Both the position numbers and the translations under genes were made by a program. From NCBI RefSeq assembly GCF_017566145.1, contig NZ_JABFCL010000002.1, positions 62,001 through 126,000 of the forward strand: a stretch of DNA of 64,000 nt. Reading direction: 5' to 3'. Of the stretch, positions 25,635 to 34,010 are shown piece after piece (the first letter of the stretch is position 1; every line of letters starts with the position of its first letter). The notes under the pieces were generated by a model, which was not told the DNA's origin, did not search any database, and worked only from the letters and a program-made list of their open reading frames with translations. This stretch comes from Bittarella massiliensis (ex Durand et al. 2017). GTDB taxonomy: Bacteria > Bacillota > Clostridia > Oscillospirales > Ruminococcaceae.

Positions 25635-27197
25635 GTGCGAAACGGGATAGTCAAGCGATATTTTTTCACCTGTGTGTCGGTGGTGCTGGTCAGCATTGTG
25701 GTGCTGGGGGCGGTGTTTTTGGGCCTGTCGGCCCAGTACTTTAAGGACGAGCGCCAAGACCAGCTGCTGATCATCGCCCAGCGGGCGGCCGAGCGCACCA
25801 ATTCGGGGCTCACCACCAGCGACGGCAACTCCTATCTGCTGGACTTTGACACCCTGCGCCAGGGCTACCGGCTGCTGATCTCCACCCAGGAGGACGCCGA
25901 CCTCTTCATGACCGACGTCAACGGCGCCACCGTCCTCTGCACCGAGGGGACCCGCTGCGCCCACACCACCTACCGGGTGCCCGCCGAGGTGCTGGAGAAA
26001 TCCTCCCAGGCGAGCGCGGCCAAGGGCTACCGGGGAATGGGGACCCTGGGGGAGATCTACAAGCGCCCCCACTATGTGGTCAGCGTCCCCATCACCGGGG
26101 AGGACGGCTACATCATCGGCTACGTCTTCGCCGCCTCGCCGGCGGACGAGCTCTCGCAATTTTTGGTGGACGTGCTGCGGATGTTCGCCATCGCCGCGGT
26201 GGTGGTGCTGGCCATCTCCTTTGCGGTGATCTACTACACCACCAAGCGGCTGGTTTCCCCCCTCAAGGAGATGGCGGGCTACGCCGCCCGCTTCGGGCAG
26301 GGGGACTTCTCGCAGACGGTGCCGGTGACCTCCGACGACGAGGTGGGCCAGCTGGCCATGGCCCTCAACAACATGTCCTCCTCTCTGGCGGTGGTGGAGC
26401 AGACCCGGCGCAACTTTGTGGCCAACGTCTCCCACGAGCTCAAAACCCCCATGACCACCATCGGCGGCTTTGTGGACGGGATTTTGGACGGGACCATCCC
26501 CCCAGAGCGGCAAAATCACTATCTGGGCCTGGTCTCCAGCGAGGTGAAGCGGTTATCCCGCCTGGTCAGTGGCATGCTAAATGTGTCCAAGATCGAGGCC
26601 GGAGAGATGACCCTCAACGCCGTCCCCTTCAACATCTGCGAGGTGATCTTTACCGCCCTGCTCTCCTTTGAACAGCAAATCGAGCAGAAGTCCATCGAGA
26701 TCGAGGGGCTGGACGTGGACAAGGTGATGGTGGAGGGCGACCGGGACCTGGTGCACCAGGTCATCTACAACCTGGTGGACAACGCGGTGAAGTTTGTCAA
26801 CGAGGGGGGTGTCATCTCCTTTGGGTTTGAGACGGTGGGGGGCTACACCTTCACCGCGGTGCGAAACAGCGGCGAGGGGATTCCCAAAGAGCAGCTGCAG
26901 CAGGTGTTTGACCGCTTCTACAAGACCGACCGCTCCCGCGGGCTGGACAAAAAGGGGGTTGGGCTGGGCCTCTACATCGCCAAGACCATCGTCAACCGCC
27001 ACGGCGGCGACATCGTGGTCAGCAGCAAAGAGGGGGAGTACACCGAGTTCCGCTTTTCCCTGCCGGCGGCCAAGCCGCTGCGGGCCAAGCGGGCCGCCAA
27101 GGGCGAGGGCCGGCGGGAGGGCCAGCCGGCAGACGCCCCCGCCGAGGCAGAGGGCCAGCAGTCCCCCGGACCGGGGGACGGGGACAGAAAAATTTAA
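25635..27197 (+). CDS. Membrane sensor histidine kinase (HAMP-HisKA-HATPase)
   Basis: 520 residues from GTG 25635, with AAGGGGG seven bases upstream; an in-frame TTG at 25605 sits in the hairpin. TM1 about 10-33 and TM2 about 180-202 enclose an extracytoplasmic sensor of roughly 145 residues containing two Cys (VLCTEGTRCAH). HAMP follows, then HisKA with the phospho-His in FVANVSHELKTPMTTIGG (about H267) and HATPase boxes NLVDNAVKFVN, GEGIP, FDRFYK and KGVGLGLYIAK. A Pro/Ala/Glu-rich tail of about 40 residues ends the protein. It phosphorylates the preceding regulator; the signal is unknown. Confidence 0.95.
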   Translation: MRNGIVKRYFFTCVSVVLVSIVVLGAVFLGLSAQYFKDERQDQLLIIAQRAAERTNSGLTTSDGNSYLLDFDTLRQGYRLLISTQEDADLFMTDVNGATVLCTEGTRCAHTTYRVPAEVLEKSSQASAAKGYRGMGTLGEIYKRPHYVVSVPITGEDGYIIGYVFAASPADELSQFLVDVLRMFAIAAVVVLAISFAVIYYTTKRLVSPLKEMAGYAARFGQGDFSQTVPVTSDDEVGQLAMALNNMSSSLAVVEQTRRNFVANVSHELKTPMTTIGGFVDGILDGTIPPERQNHYLGLVSSEVKRLSRLVSGMLNVSKIEAGEMTLNAVPFNICEVIFTALLSFEQQIEQKSIEIEGLDVDKVMVEGDRDLVHQVIYNLVDNAVKFVNEGGVISFGFETVGGYTFTAVRNSGEGIPKEQLQQVFDRFYKTDRSRGLDKKGVGLGLYIAKTIVNRHGGDIVVSSKEGEYTEFRFSLPAAKPLRAKRAAKGEGRREGQPADAPAEAEGQQSPGPGDGDRKI

Positions 27198-27226
27198 AGG
27201 GATTTCACCGTTCTGTCACATCCTAT

Positions 27227-27235
27227 TGGTACAAT
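27227..27235 (+). promoter_or_regulatory. Extended -10 for htrA
   Basis: TTGGTACAAT contains TGnTACAAT; the start codon of htrA is 36 bases on. No strong -35. Confidence 0.45.
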
Positions 27236-27270
27236 CAAATGCGTAATATTCAAAATTAGGAGGCCTCTCC

Positions 27271-28740
27271 ATGCTTGATAACCAACAAAACCCCGAAACG
27301 CCCCGGGACGAGACCGGCGGCGCTTCCCCCGCGGGCGGGCCAGGCGGCTCCAGCATTCCCGGCCCCGGCCCCTATGGGCAGCAACCGGGCGGCTACCGCC
27401 CCCAGACCCCGCCCGTGGGCGGCGGCGCACAGGGAGGGGGGCAACCCCCCTATTCCCCCTACCGGCCGGCCGGGCCGGGCGGTGCGCAGCCCTTTGTCTT
27501 TGACCCCAGCCGATATGCGTCCTCCGGCGGCCCGGAGGGCAATGGCAATGGCAAGCGGCCGGACAAAAAGCCCAAAAAGAGCAGAGGGGTGGTGGCCTTT
27601 GCCATCATCCTCTGCTGTGTGCTGGCCCTCTCGGGCATTTTGGTGGGGGCCAACATCCTCTACAAAAACGCTCAGAAGAGTGCCGGCAACCAGGGGGGCA
27701 GCTCCCAGGCGGGGGTGACCATCCAGAATCGCCCCGAGGACGGAGATGACAGCAGCGACGCCAAGAGCGGCGAGAAGATGACCACCGAGCAGGTGGCCGC
27801 CAAGGTGAAACCGGCGGTGGTGGGCATTGCCGTTTACAGCCAGCAGAGCACGGTGGAGGCCAGCTCCTACGGCTCGGGCATCATCATGAGCGCCGACGGC
27901 TACATCATCACCAACGCCCACGTGGTAGAGGGGGCTGTCGGCCTGACCATCACCCTGGAAAACGAAGAGGAGTACACCGGCAAGGTGGTGGGGACCGACA
28001 CCAAGACCGACCTGGCGGTGGTGAAGATCGAGGCCCAGAACCTGACCTACGCCGAGTTTGGCAACTCCGACCAGATGAAGGTGGGCGAGGACGTGTTGGC
28101 CATCGGAAACCCGGGCGGCCCCAGCCTGTCTGGGAGCGTCACCAAGGGGATCGTCTCGGCGGTCAACCGGACGGTGGGCGGCTCCACCGGCTACTCGCTG
28201 CACTGCATCCAGACCGACGCCGCCATCAACCCCGGCAACTCCGGCGGGGCGCTGGTGAATATGTACGGCCAGGTGGTGGGGATCAACTCCTCCAAGATCG
28301 CCAAGACCGAGTACGAGGGCATCGGCTTTGCCATCGCCATCAACGAGGCCAAGCCCATCATCGACGGACTGATTCAAAACGGCTATGTGAAGGACCGGGT
28401 GAAGTTGGGGGTCACGGTCATCGAGATCAACGACACCACCTCCCGCCTCAACGGGCTGCCCAAGGGCCTTTACATCAAGAGCATCGACCAGGGCAGCAGC
28501 CTGGAGGGCACTGGGGTGCAGCCGGGGGACATCATCCGCAAGTTCAACGGCGAGAGCACCGAGAGTTACGAGGCGCTGCAGGCCCAGCTGAAAAACTGCA
28601 AACCGGGCGACGAGGTGAAGCTGACCATCTACCGGTCCCAGCAGTCGGGCACCGACAAGACCTTCGAGGTGGTGGTGACCCTCAAGGAGGACGTACCCAA
28701 CGCCGTCGTCAACCAGTCCGCCCGCTCCAAGGCGAGCTGA
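27271..28740 (+). CDS. htrA: HtrA/DegP-type membrane-anchored serine protease with PDZ domain
   Basis: 489 residues. A Pro/Gly-rich cytoplasmic N-terminus of about 100 residues precedes one TM segment (VVAFAIILCCVLALSGILVGA, about 107-130). The trypsin-like domain has the catalytic triad H217 (IITNAHVVE), D247 (TKTDLAVVKI) and S324 (NPGNSGGALV). A C-terminal PDZ domain follows (GLPKGLYIKSID, GVQPGDIIRKFNG). It degrades misfolded envelope proteins. It lies 73 bases behind the histidine kinase, but with its own -10, as is common for kinase-linked HtrA in Firmicutes. Two strong terminators follow. Confidence 0.95.
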   Translation: MLDNQQNPETPRDETGGASPAGGPGGSSIPGPGPYGQQPGGYRPQTPPVGGGAQGGGQPPYSPYRPAGPGGAQPFVFDPSRYASSGGPEGNGNGKRPDKKPKKSRGVVAFAIILCCVLALSGILVGANILYKNAQKSAGNQGGSSQAGVTIQNRPEDGDDSSDAKSGEKMTTEQVAAKVKPAVVGIAVYSQQSTVEASSYGSGIIMSADGYIITNAHVVEGAVGLTITLENEEEYTGKVVGTDTKTDLAVVKIEAQNLTYAEFGNSDQMKVGEDVLAIGNPGGPSLSGSVTKGIVSAVNRTVGGSTGYSLHCIQTDAAINPGNSGGALVNMYGQVVGINSSKIAKTEYEGIGFAIAINEAKPIIDGLIQNGYVKDRVKLGVTVIEINDTTSRLNGLPKGLYIKSIDQGSSLEGTGVQPGDIIRKFNGESTESYEALQAQLKNCKPGDEVKLTIYRSQQSGTDKTFEVVVTLKEDVPNAVVNQSARSKAS

Positions 28741-28809
28741 GTGATTTTTTGACCGGCTTTTCCCCGCAAAGGGCTCCGGGGAGGGCCTTTTTGCCCGGAG
28801 AGGGAGAGA

Positions 28810-28845
28810 GGGGGGCGCGCAGGGGTTGCGCGCCCCCCTCTTTTA
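28810..28845 (+). terminator. Terminator after htrA
   Basis: GGGGGGCGCGCA / TGCGCGCCCCCC stem with GGGGT loop, then TCTTTT. Confidence 0.85.
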
Positions 28846-28920
28846 TCGAACGGCCCCTCCGCCAGGGGCATAGGATGGGACTGTCGAGGTCCGGCATGCA
28901 GGGCCTCGTTGAGATAGATG

Positions 28921-28958
28921 GCGGGGGCCGGCGAATGTTCGCCGGCCCCCGCTTTTTT
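28921..28958. terminator. Second terminator, before the convergent aldo/keto reductase
   Basis: GCGGGGGCCGGCGAA / TTCGCCGGCCCCCGC perfect stem with loop TG, followed by TTTTTTT on the plus strand; a smaller effect is expected in the other direction. Confidence 0.88.
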
Positions 28959-28969
28959 TGGGGAAAACC

Positions 28970-30100
28970 CTATTCCAACCCCTGGATTTCGGCGTGGATC
29001 TCGGCCAGCCGGTCGGGGATTTCGATGTGTTGGGGACAGTGTTTCACGCAGGCCCCGCAGCGCCGGCACTGATCGGCCCGGTTTTCGGCGGGGGTGAAGC
29101 GCTGGTACATGGACTTGACCAAAAACTGGTTTTGGTGCTGCTTGTAGTCGTTGTAGAGGGCGAAGATGCGGGGAATGTCCACCCCAAAGGGGCAGGGCAT
29201 GCAGTAGCGGCAGCCGGTGCAGGGGACGGCGGTGACCTTGTTCAGCTCATCCAGGGCGGCGGCCAGGGCGCTCTTTTCCCCTTCGGTGAGGGGGGCGGCG
29301 TCTTTGAGGGTGGAGATGTTCTCCTCCATCATTGCCAGGTCGGACATTCCGCTGAGGATGACCCGCACGTTGGGGTGGCTCGCCACCCAGCGCAGGGCCC
29401 AGGCGGCGTCGCTCCAGCCGGGCTGGCAGGCGCGCAGGGGGGCCTGGGCCGCCTCGGGCAGCTTGGCCAAAAAGCCGCCGCGCACCGGCTCCATGACGAT
29501 GAGGGGGACGCCGGCCTCGGTGAAGAGGCGGTACTGCTCATCGGCGTGTTGGAGCGACCAGTCCACGTAGTTGAGCTGCATCTGGGCCACGTCCCACTGG
29601 TGGGAGGCGAGGACCCGCTGCAAAAAGGCGGGGGAGTCGTGGAAGGAGAAGCCCACGTAGCGGACCTTTCCCTCGGCCTGCATCCGGCGCATGAAGTCGT
29701 AAGCGCCCAGCCGCTCGGCGTCGTCGTAGTTCTCGTGGCTGACGGCGTGCAGCAGGTAGATGTCGAAGCAATCGACCCCGCAGCGGGCCAGCTGGGTGTC
29801 AAAGACCTTCTGCATGTCCTCCTTCTCTTTGCAGGCCCAGATGGGCAGCTTGTCCACCAGGATGTAGCTGTCCCGGGGATACTTGGCCAGGGCGCGGCCC
29901 ACATTTTCCTCAGAGGTGCCGTCGTGGTAGGGGTAGGCGGTGTCGAAGTAGTTGACCCCGTTTTCCATGGCGCAGTCCACCATCTGCTGCACCTGCTCAA
30001 AGTCAACTGTCTTCTTGTCCTCCTGCAGGGGCAGGCGCATGGTGCCGAACCCCAGCAGCGGGGTGGAGAGTTCGAGGTTGCCCAGTTGTCTCCTTTGCAC
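28970..30100 (-). CDS. Aldo/keto reductase with C-terminal 4Fe-4S domain
   Basis: 376 residues from GTG (CAC 30098-30100); GGAGG eight bases upstream. The N-terminal TIM-barrel (about 1-280) has the AKR catalytic set: Asp and Tyr in NYFDTAYPYHDG, Lys in LVDKLP and His in YLLHAV. The C-terminal part has CTGCRYCMPCPFGVDIP and CRRCGACVKHCPQHI, a ferredoxin-type cluster arrangement typical of clostridial proteins of this family. Such enzymes are oxidoreductases of unknown substrate, probably ferredoxin-linked. Single-gene unit, divergent from rpe. Confidence 0.92.
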   Translation of the reverse strand: MQRRQLGNLELSTPLLGFGTMRLPLQEDKKTVDFEQVQQMVDCAMENGVNYFDTAYPYHDGTSEENVGRALAKYPRDSYILVDKLPIWACKEKEDMQKVFDTQLARCGVDCFDIYLLHAVSHENYDDAERLGAYDFMRRMQAEGKVRYVGFSFHDSPAFLQRVLASHQWDVAQMQLNYVDWSLQHADEQYRLFTEAGVPLIVMEPVRGGFLAKLPEAAQAPLRACQPGWSDAAWALRWVASHPNVRVILSGMSDLAMMEENISTLKDAAPLTEGEKSALAAALDELNKVTAVPCTGCRYCMPCPFGVDIPRIFALYNDYKQHQNQFLVKSMYQRFTPAENRADQCRRCGACVKHCPQHIEIPDRLAEIHAEIQGLE

Positions 30101-30204
30101 GTGTTATTCCTCCCTAATGGCGTGGGAAATTCCCACAGATTTCGCCTTTATCATACACCATCGCCCGACCCATTGCAAAGAAAAGCGCCCCCGCAGCGGC
30201 AAAA

Positions 30205-30233
30205 TTGACGGCTGGGCGGTTTTGTTATACAAT
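30205..30233 (+). promoter_or_regulatory. Promoter of rpe
   Basis: TTGACG (30205-30210), 17-base spacer, TACAAT (30228-30233). The start point near 30240 leaves no leader for an ATG at 30242 and supports the TTG start at 30275. Confidence 0.75.
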
Positions 30234-30274
30234 ATATCTGTATGAATGCGACTTGCAGAAAGGGGTTACCCACC

Positions 30275-30937
30275 TTGCTGAAAATTTCACCTTCGATCCT
30301 GTCCTGTGATTTTGCCAATTTGGAGAGCGAATGCGCCCAGATGAAAGAGGCCGGGGCTGAGATGCTGCACATCGATGTGATGGACGGCCACTTCGTCCCC
30401 AACCTGACTCTGGGGGCTCCCATCGTCAAGTGCCTGCGGCCGAAAAACGACCTCTTTTTTGACGTGCACCTGATGATCTCCGAGCCGCTGCGCTACATCG
30501 ACGACTTTGCCGCCGCCGGCAGCGACCTGATCACCTTCCACGTGGAGAGCGAGAGCGATGTGGGCGAGACCATCGCCAAGATCAAGTCCCACGGCATCAA
30601 GGCGGCCCTGTCGGTCAAGCCCGGCACCCCGGCCGAGGCGGTCTTCCCCTACCTGGACCTCCTGGACATGGTGCTGGTGATGACGGTGGAGCCCGGCTTC
30701 GGCGGGCAGGCGTTCATGGGCGACATGATCCCCAAGATCGAGGCCATCCGCAAAAAGGCCGGGGAGTTGGGGCTTTCGCTGGACATCGAGGTGGACGGCG
30801 GCATCGACGCGGGCACCGCGCCGCTGGTGACGGCGGCCGGCGCCAACGTGTTGGTGGCCGGTTCGGCCATCTTCGGCAAACCCGACCGCACCGCCGCGGT
30901 GCGGGCCCTGCGGACTGCTGGCGAAAGCGCCCTCTAA
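30275..30937 (+). CDS. rpe: Ribulose-phosphate 3-epimerase
   Basis: 220 residues from TTG 30275, with AGAAAGGGG nine bases upstream; a longer frame from ATG 30242 would be nearly leaderless and adds residues not seen in the family. It interconverts ribulose-5-phosphate and xylulose-5-phosphate in the pentose phosphate pathway. TIM-barrel motifs: KISPSILSCDFANLE, HIDVMDGHFVPNLTLG with metal-binding His/Asp, HLMISEP, VEPGFGGQ and the second metal/catalytic Asp in EVDGGID, then AGSAIFG. Ends at a strong bidirectional terminator. Confidence 0.96.
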   Translation: MLKISPSILSCDFANLESECAQMKEAGAEMLHIDVMDGHFVPNLTLGAPIVKCLRPKNDLFFDVHLMISEPLRYIDDFAAAGSDLITFHVESESDVGETIAKIKSHGIKAALSVKPGTPAEAVFPYLDLLDMVLVMTVEPGFGGQAFMGDMIPKIEAIRKKAGELGLSLDIEVDGGIDAGTAPLVTAAGANVLVAGSAIFGKPDRTAAVRALRTAGESAL

Positions 30938-30959
30938 TCGCCCTCTCGCGCGCCAAAAA

Positions 30960-31002
30960 GCGGGGGCGGGCGGGGTGACCCCCGCCCGCCCCCGCTCTCT
31001 TT
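30960..31002. terminator. Bidirectional terminator between rpe and the MecA-like gene
   Basis: AGCGGGGGCGGGCGGGG / CCCCGCCCGCCCCCGCT stem (with a one-base offset) around TGAC, followed by CTCTTTC. Confidence 0.75.
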
Positions 31003-31538
31003 CAAGCCAACCTGGCCAGCTGTTCCACCGCCTGCTGCCCGGCCAAGGGCCGCCAGTGCTCCCGGGTGGCGGCGTCGCTCACGCCCCCCGGCGGCAGCGG
31101 CCGCCCGTACTCCCCCAACAGGGAGAGGGGGCGGGGCGACTGCCCCCGGCAGGGGGCCAACCGCAACCGGTAGCGGCCCTCGCGGGCAAAGAGGGCGCTC
31201 TCAAAGCGCCCCGGCCCGGCTTGCCGCAGCAGCGCCGCGCACCCCTGCGCCAGGTGGGACAGGCTCGCAAACTCCCACAGCTGGGGCGGCGCGCCCGACG
31301 CCAGCCCGGTGAGGTAGAGTTCCGCCCCCTCGCCCTGGCGGCGCAGCTCGACCGAGAGCGCCTCCGGCCGCAGGGGGGCCAGCCCGGTGGCCCGCTGAAT
31401 GCGCGCCAGCAACCGGGCGATGGCCTGCCGCGCCGGCTCCCCCTCGGGCCGCCAGCCCTCGCCGATCTGCAGGGCCTGCAACTCGGCGGCCTCCAGGGCG
31501 ATCTTCCAGCGGTCGGCGTCGATCCTCTCAATGGTCAT
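31002..31538 (-). CDS. MecA-like adaptor protein (divergent)
   Basis: 178 residues from ATG (CAT 31536-31538); no strong ribosome site. The start MTIERIDADRWKIALEAAEL resembles the N-terminal degron-binding domain of MecA (M-x-IE-x-I-x-x-x-x-I-x-x-x-L-x-x-x-DL), but the following DLxERGI is replaced by ELQALQIG. The middle is Arg/Ala/Leu-rich and the C-terminus shows weak similarity only. MecA proteins bring substrates to ClpC. It is divergent from rnfD with 45 bases between starts. Assignment is tentative; it may be an unrelated two-domain protein. Confidence 0.5.
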   Translation of the reverse strand: MTIERIDADRWKIALEAAELQALQIGEGWRPEGEPARQAIARLLARIQRATGLAPLRPEALSVELRRQGEGAELYLTGLASGAPPQLWEFASLSHLAQGCAALLRQAGPGRFESALFAREGRYRLRLAPCRGQSPRPLSLLGEYGRPLPPGGVSDAATREHWRPLAGQQAVEQLARLA

Positions 31539-31583
31539 GGCTGTCCCATCCCCCCACTTCTCACAACCGGAAAGGAGTTCCCC

Positions 31584-32540
31584 ATGGATCGGTCCTCCCC
31601 CCTCTACCGGCGGTATGCGCTGTCCAAAGACGTGCTCATCGCAATGCTGCCCATCTTCCTCATGAATGTGATCACTTACGGCCTTCGCCCCCTCCTATTG
31701 CTGGCGGTGTCGATGGCGTTTTCCTATCTCTTTGACGCCCTCACCGCCCGGATGCGGCAGGACAGGTTTGACCGCCACGACATCTCGGGAATGGTCACCG
31801 GCGCCATTTTGGTGATGTTCCTCCCGGCCAGTGCCCCCTACTGGCTGGCGGTGGTGGGCGCTTTTGTGGCCATTGTGCTGGCCAAAAACGCCTTTGGCGG
31901 CTACGGCAACAACATCTTCAACCCCGCAGCGGTGGGCGGTGCCTTTCTGGCCCTCTTCTGGCCGGAACTGATGTTTTCCTATCCCCTGCCCTTTACCAAT
32001 GTGCCGCTGATCCTGCAAAAGACCTCGGTGCTGGTGGACTCCCCCCTCAAGACCATGAAGATCGGCGGGGTTCCCTTTGTGGAGAAGATGGAATTTTTCA
32101 TCGGCAACTACCCCGGCCCCCTGGGGGCGGTGGGGACGCTGGTGGTCCTCTCGGGGGCAGTCTACCTCTTTGTGAAAAAGGCGGTCGACTGGCGGCTGCC
32201 GGCCTCCTTCCTGGGGGCCTGCGCCCTCTTCTCCTATCTCTTTCCCCGGCTGCACACCACCCGGCTGAACGCGGCCTGTCTGGAACTGCTCTCGGGCACC
32301 CTGGTCTTCGCGGCCTTCTTCGTGGTGACCGACCCCATCACCGCCCCCAAACAGCCCCTGTCCCGGCTGATCTACGGGGCCCTCTTCGGGGTGATCACCA
32401 TGCTCTTTCGCTACTACGGCGCCTTTGAGATGGGGGTCTGCTTTGCCGCCATCGCCTCCAACGCCATGGCCGCCTTCATCGACCGCAAGGTGGCCTGGTT
32501 CCAAAACCGAAACAGCGGCCTGCGGATGATCTCCCAGTGA
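31584..32540 (+). CDS. RnfD/NqrB-like membrane subunit without the FMN-threonine motif
   Basis: 318 residues from ATG 31584; AAAGGAG lies seven bases upstream, and in-frame sequence further upstream overlaps the opposite gene. About ten TM segments. Family marks are KNAFGGYGNNIFNPAAVGGAFL (105-121 region; canonical GGLGxNxFNPA) and DPITAPKQP near residue 252. Where RnfD and NqrB have S-G-A-T binding FMN covalently, this protein reads VDSPLKTMKIGG (151-162): no GAT is visible. Two further Rnf-like subunits follow, but no rnfB, C or G. See findings. Confidence 0.88.
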   Translation: MDRSSPLYRRYALSKDVLIAMLPIFLMNVITYGLRPLLLLAVSMAFSYLFDALTARMRQDRFDRHDISGMVTGAILVMFLPASAPYWLAVVGAFVAIVLAKNAFGGYGNNIFNPAAVGGAFLALFWPELMFSYPLPFTNVPLILQKTSVLVDSPLKTMKIGGVPFVEKMEFFIGNYPGPLGAVGTLVVLSGAVYLFVKKAVDWRLPASFLGACALFSYLFPRLHTTRLNAACLELLSGTLVFAAFFVVTDPITAPKQPLSRLIYGALFGVITMLFRYYGAFEMGVCFAAIASNAMAAFIDRKVAWFQNRNSGLRMISQ

Positions 32541-32565
32541 GGGGACGGAAAGGAGTGGAGCAACT

Positions 32566-33246
32566 GTGAGCAAGTACAAGCGGCGCTTTCGCGCCTGGAA
32601 GGAGCGGGCCCGCCTCTTTTTCGGCCGCCACCAGGAGGACCTGGGCCGGGTGGATGGGGTCTTCTCCCAAAACCCGATTTTGATGCAGGGGCTGGCCCTG
32701 GCGCCGGCCATCGTGGCCACCCAGTCGCTCAAGGCGGGGGTCATCCTCTCCCTGGGCTTTCTGGGGGTGGTGGTGCCCACCATCCTCCTGGGCAGCCTGC
32801 TCTTCAAAAAGGTGGACGCGGTCTACCGCACCATCCTCACGGCGCTGCTGGGCGCCCTGCTCTTTGTGCCGGTGGCCTATGGGCTGTCGCAGCTGTTTCC
32901 CTTTGTCTCCACCAGCGTGGGCATCTATCTGCCCATCCTGATCGTGGACTCGATCGTGGTGACCAAGTGCAGCTCCTACACCCACTTCGGGGTGGACCGC
33001 TACACCTTTTTGGACCTCTTTTGCACCTGGCTGGGCTTTTCCCTGGTGGTCTGCGTGGTGGGCGCCCTGCGGGAGGTGCTGGCCTATGGGCGGCTCTGGG
33101 GGATCACCCTCAAAGGGGCGGTGCCGGTCTCCCGCTCCATCGCCCTCCCCTTTTTCGGCTTCTTCCTCATCGCCGTGCTGGCGGCGGGCTTTCGCTTTCT
33201 CAACAACAGCTTCCGCCACTGGATCAACAAAAAGGAGGGCAAGTAA
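32566..33246 (+). CDS. RnfE/NqrD-like membrane subunit lacking both cluster cysteines
   Basis: 226 residues from GTG 32566; AAAGGAG nine bases upstream. Six TM segments. It follows the RnfE pattern: NPILMQGLALAPAIVATQ matches canonical NPVLVQLLGLCPLLAVT, and YLPILIVDSIVV matches YIPLIVVNCIIL. The two cysteines that bind the membrane [2Fe-2S] in RnfA/E are Ala46 and Ser129 here. A basic 30-residue N-terminal extension and C-terminal tail are present. It lies 25 bases after the RnfD-like gene and 3 before the RnfA-like gene, clearly one operon. Confidence 0.87.
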   Translation: MSKYKRRFRAWKERARLFFGRHQEDLGRVDGVFSQNPILMQGLALAPAIVATQSLKAGVILSLGFLGVVVPTILLGSLLFKKVDAVYRTILTALLGALLFVPVAYGLSQLFPFVSTSVGIYLPILIVDSIVVTKCSSYTHFGVDRYTFLDLFCTWLGFSLVVCVVGALREVLAYGRLWGITLKGAVPVSRSIALPFFGFFLIAVLAAGFRFLNNSFRHWINKKEGK

Positions 33247-33249
33247 ACC

Positions 33250-33858
33250 ATGGCACAGGTCGCAGCAAACATGCTGGTTTCGGTCATTCTGGCCATCTTT
33301 GCAGAGAACGCCCTCTTCTCCCGCAGCCTGGGGGTGGAGCGGACGCTGCTGCTGGTGGACGACATGGGGGCCATGGTCACCTTTGGCTGCCTGACCACCC
33401 TCTCGGTCACCCTCACCTCGCTGCTCACCTATCTGGTGAGCTTCCCCCTGCGGCAGGATGTCAACGCCTACATCTACAAGCCGCTTCTGTTCATCCTATG
33501 CATGGTGGCGGTCTATTTTGCCCTGTCGGGGATTGCCCGCCGCATCCGCTTCCCCCGCTTTGTCAAGTGGCAGGCCAAGGTGCGCCCCCACTATCACCTG
33601 GCCACCTTCAACAGCGCCGTGTTGGGCACCCTGATGCTCTGCTCCGGACAGGTGTTCTCCCTGCCCCAGACCGTCGGCTTCTGCCTGGGCAGCGGCGCGG
33701 GCTATACCCTGGCCACCCTCATTGTGGCCGAGGGGCAGAGAAAGCTGAAAAACCGCAGTGTCCCCGCTTCCTTTCAAGGGCTGCCGGTGACGCTGCTCTA
33801 CATCGGCATCCTCAGCCTCTGCATCTACGGCTTTACCGGCTACCAGCTGAGCTTCTAG
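33250..33858 (+). CDS. RnfA/NqrE-like membrane subunit lacking both cluster cysteines
   Basis: 202 residues, six TM segments, start ATG 33250 behind GGAGGGC at the end of the previous gene. ENALFSRSLGVERTLLLVD matches canonical NFVLSRFLGICPFLGVS, with Glu30 where the first cluster cysteine belongs; HLATFNSAVLGT matches LITTNCAVLG, with Ser122 for the second. The fold pattern is kept but the [2Fe-2S] ligands are gone, as in the partner. No rnfB, C or G follow; a separate promoter region and an unrelated gene come next. Confidence 0.87.
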   Translation: MAQVAANMLVSVILAIFAENALFSRSLGVERTLLLVDDMGAMVTFGCLTTLSVTLTSLLTYLVSFPLRQDVNAYIYKPLLFILCMVAVYFALSGIARRIRFPRFVKWQAKVRPHYHLATFNSAVLGTLMLCSGQVFSLPQTVGFCLGSGAGYTLATLIVAEGQRKLKNRSVPASFQGLPVTLLYIGILSLCIYGFTGYQLSF

Positions 33859-34010
33859 GAAAAAGGGCAAAATGGGGCCGATATGGGGCCAATTTATGAA
33901 ATTTTTTTAAACCCTTCTGTATTTTGCACACCTCGTCAAAAAAATGGTGTATACTTATCACGGCTGATTACAGCGCCCGAACAGCGGGCAAAAAGGAGGG
34001 AGTCGGGCGG

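Noticed and set aside
30975..31583. In-frame N-terminal extension of the RnfD-like protein
   Set aside because: Opposite the MecA-like gene, Pro/Gln/Arg-rich with no membrane pattern; the ATG at 31584 has a good ribosome site.
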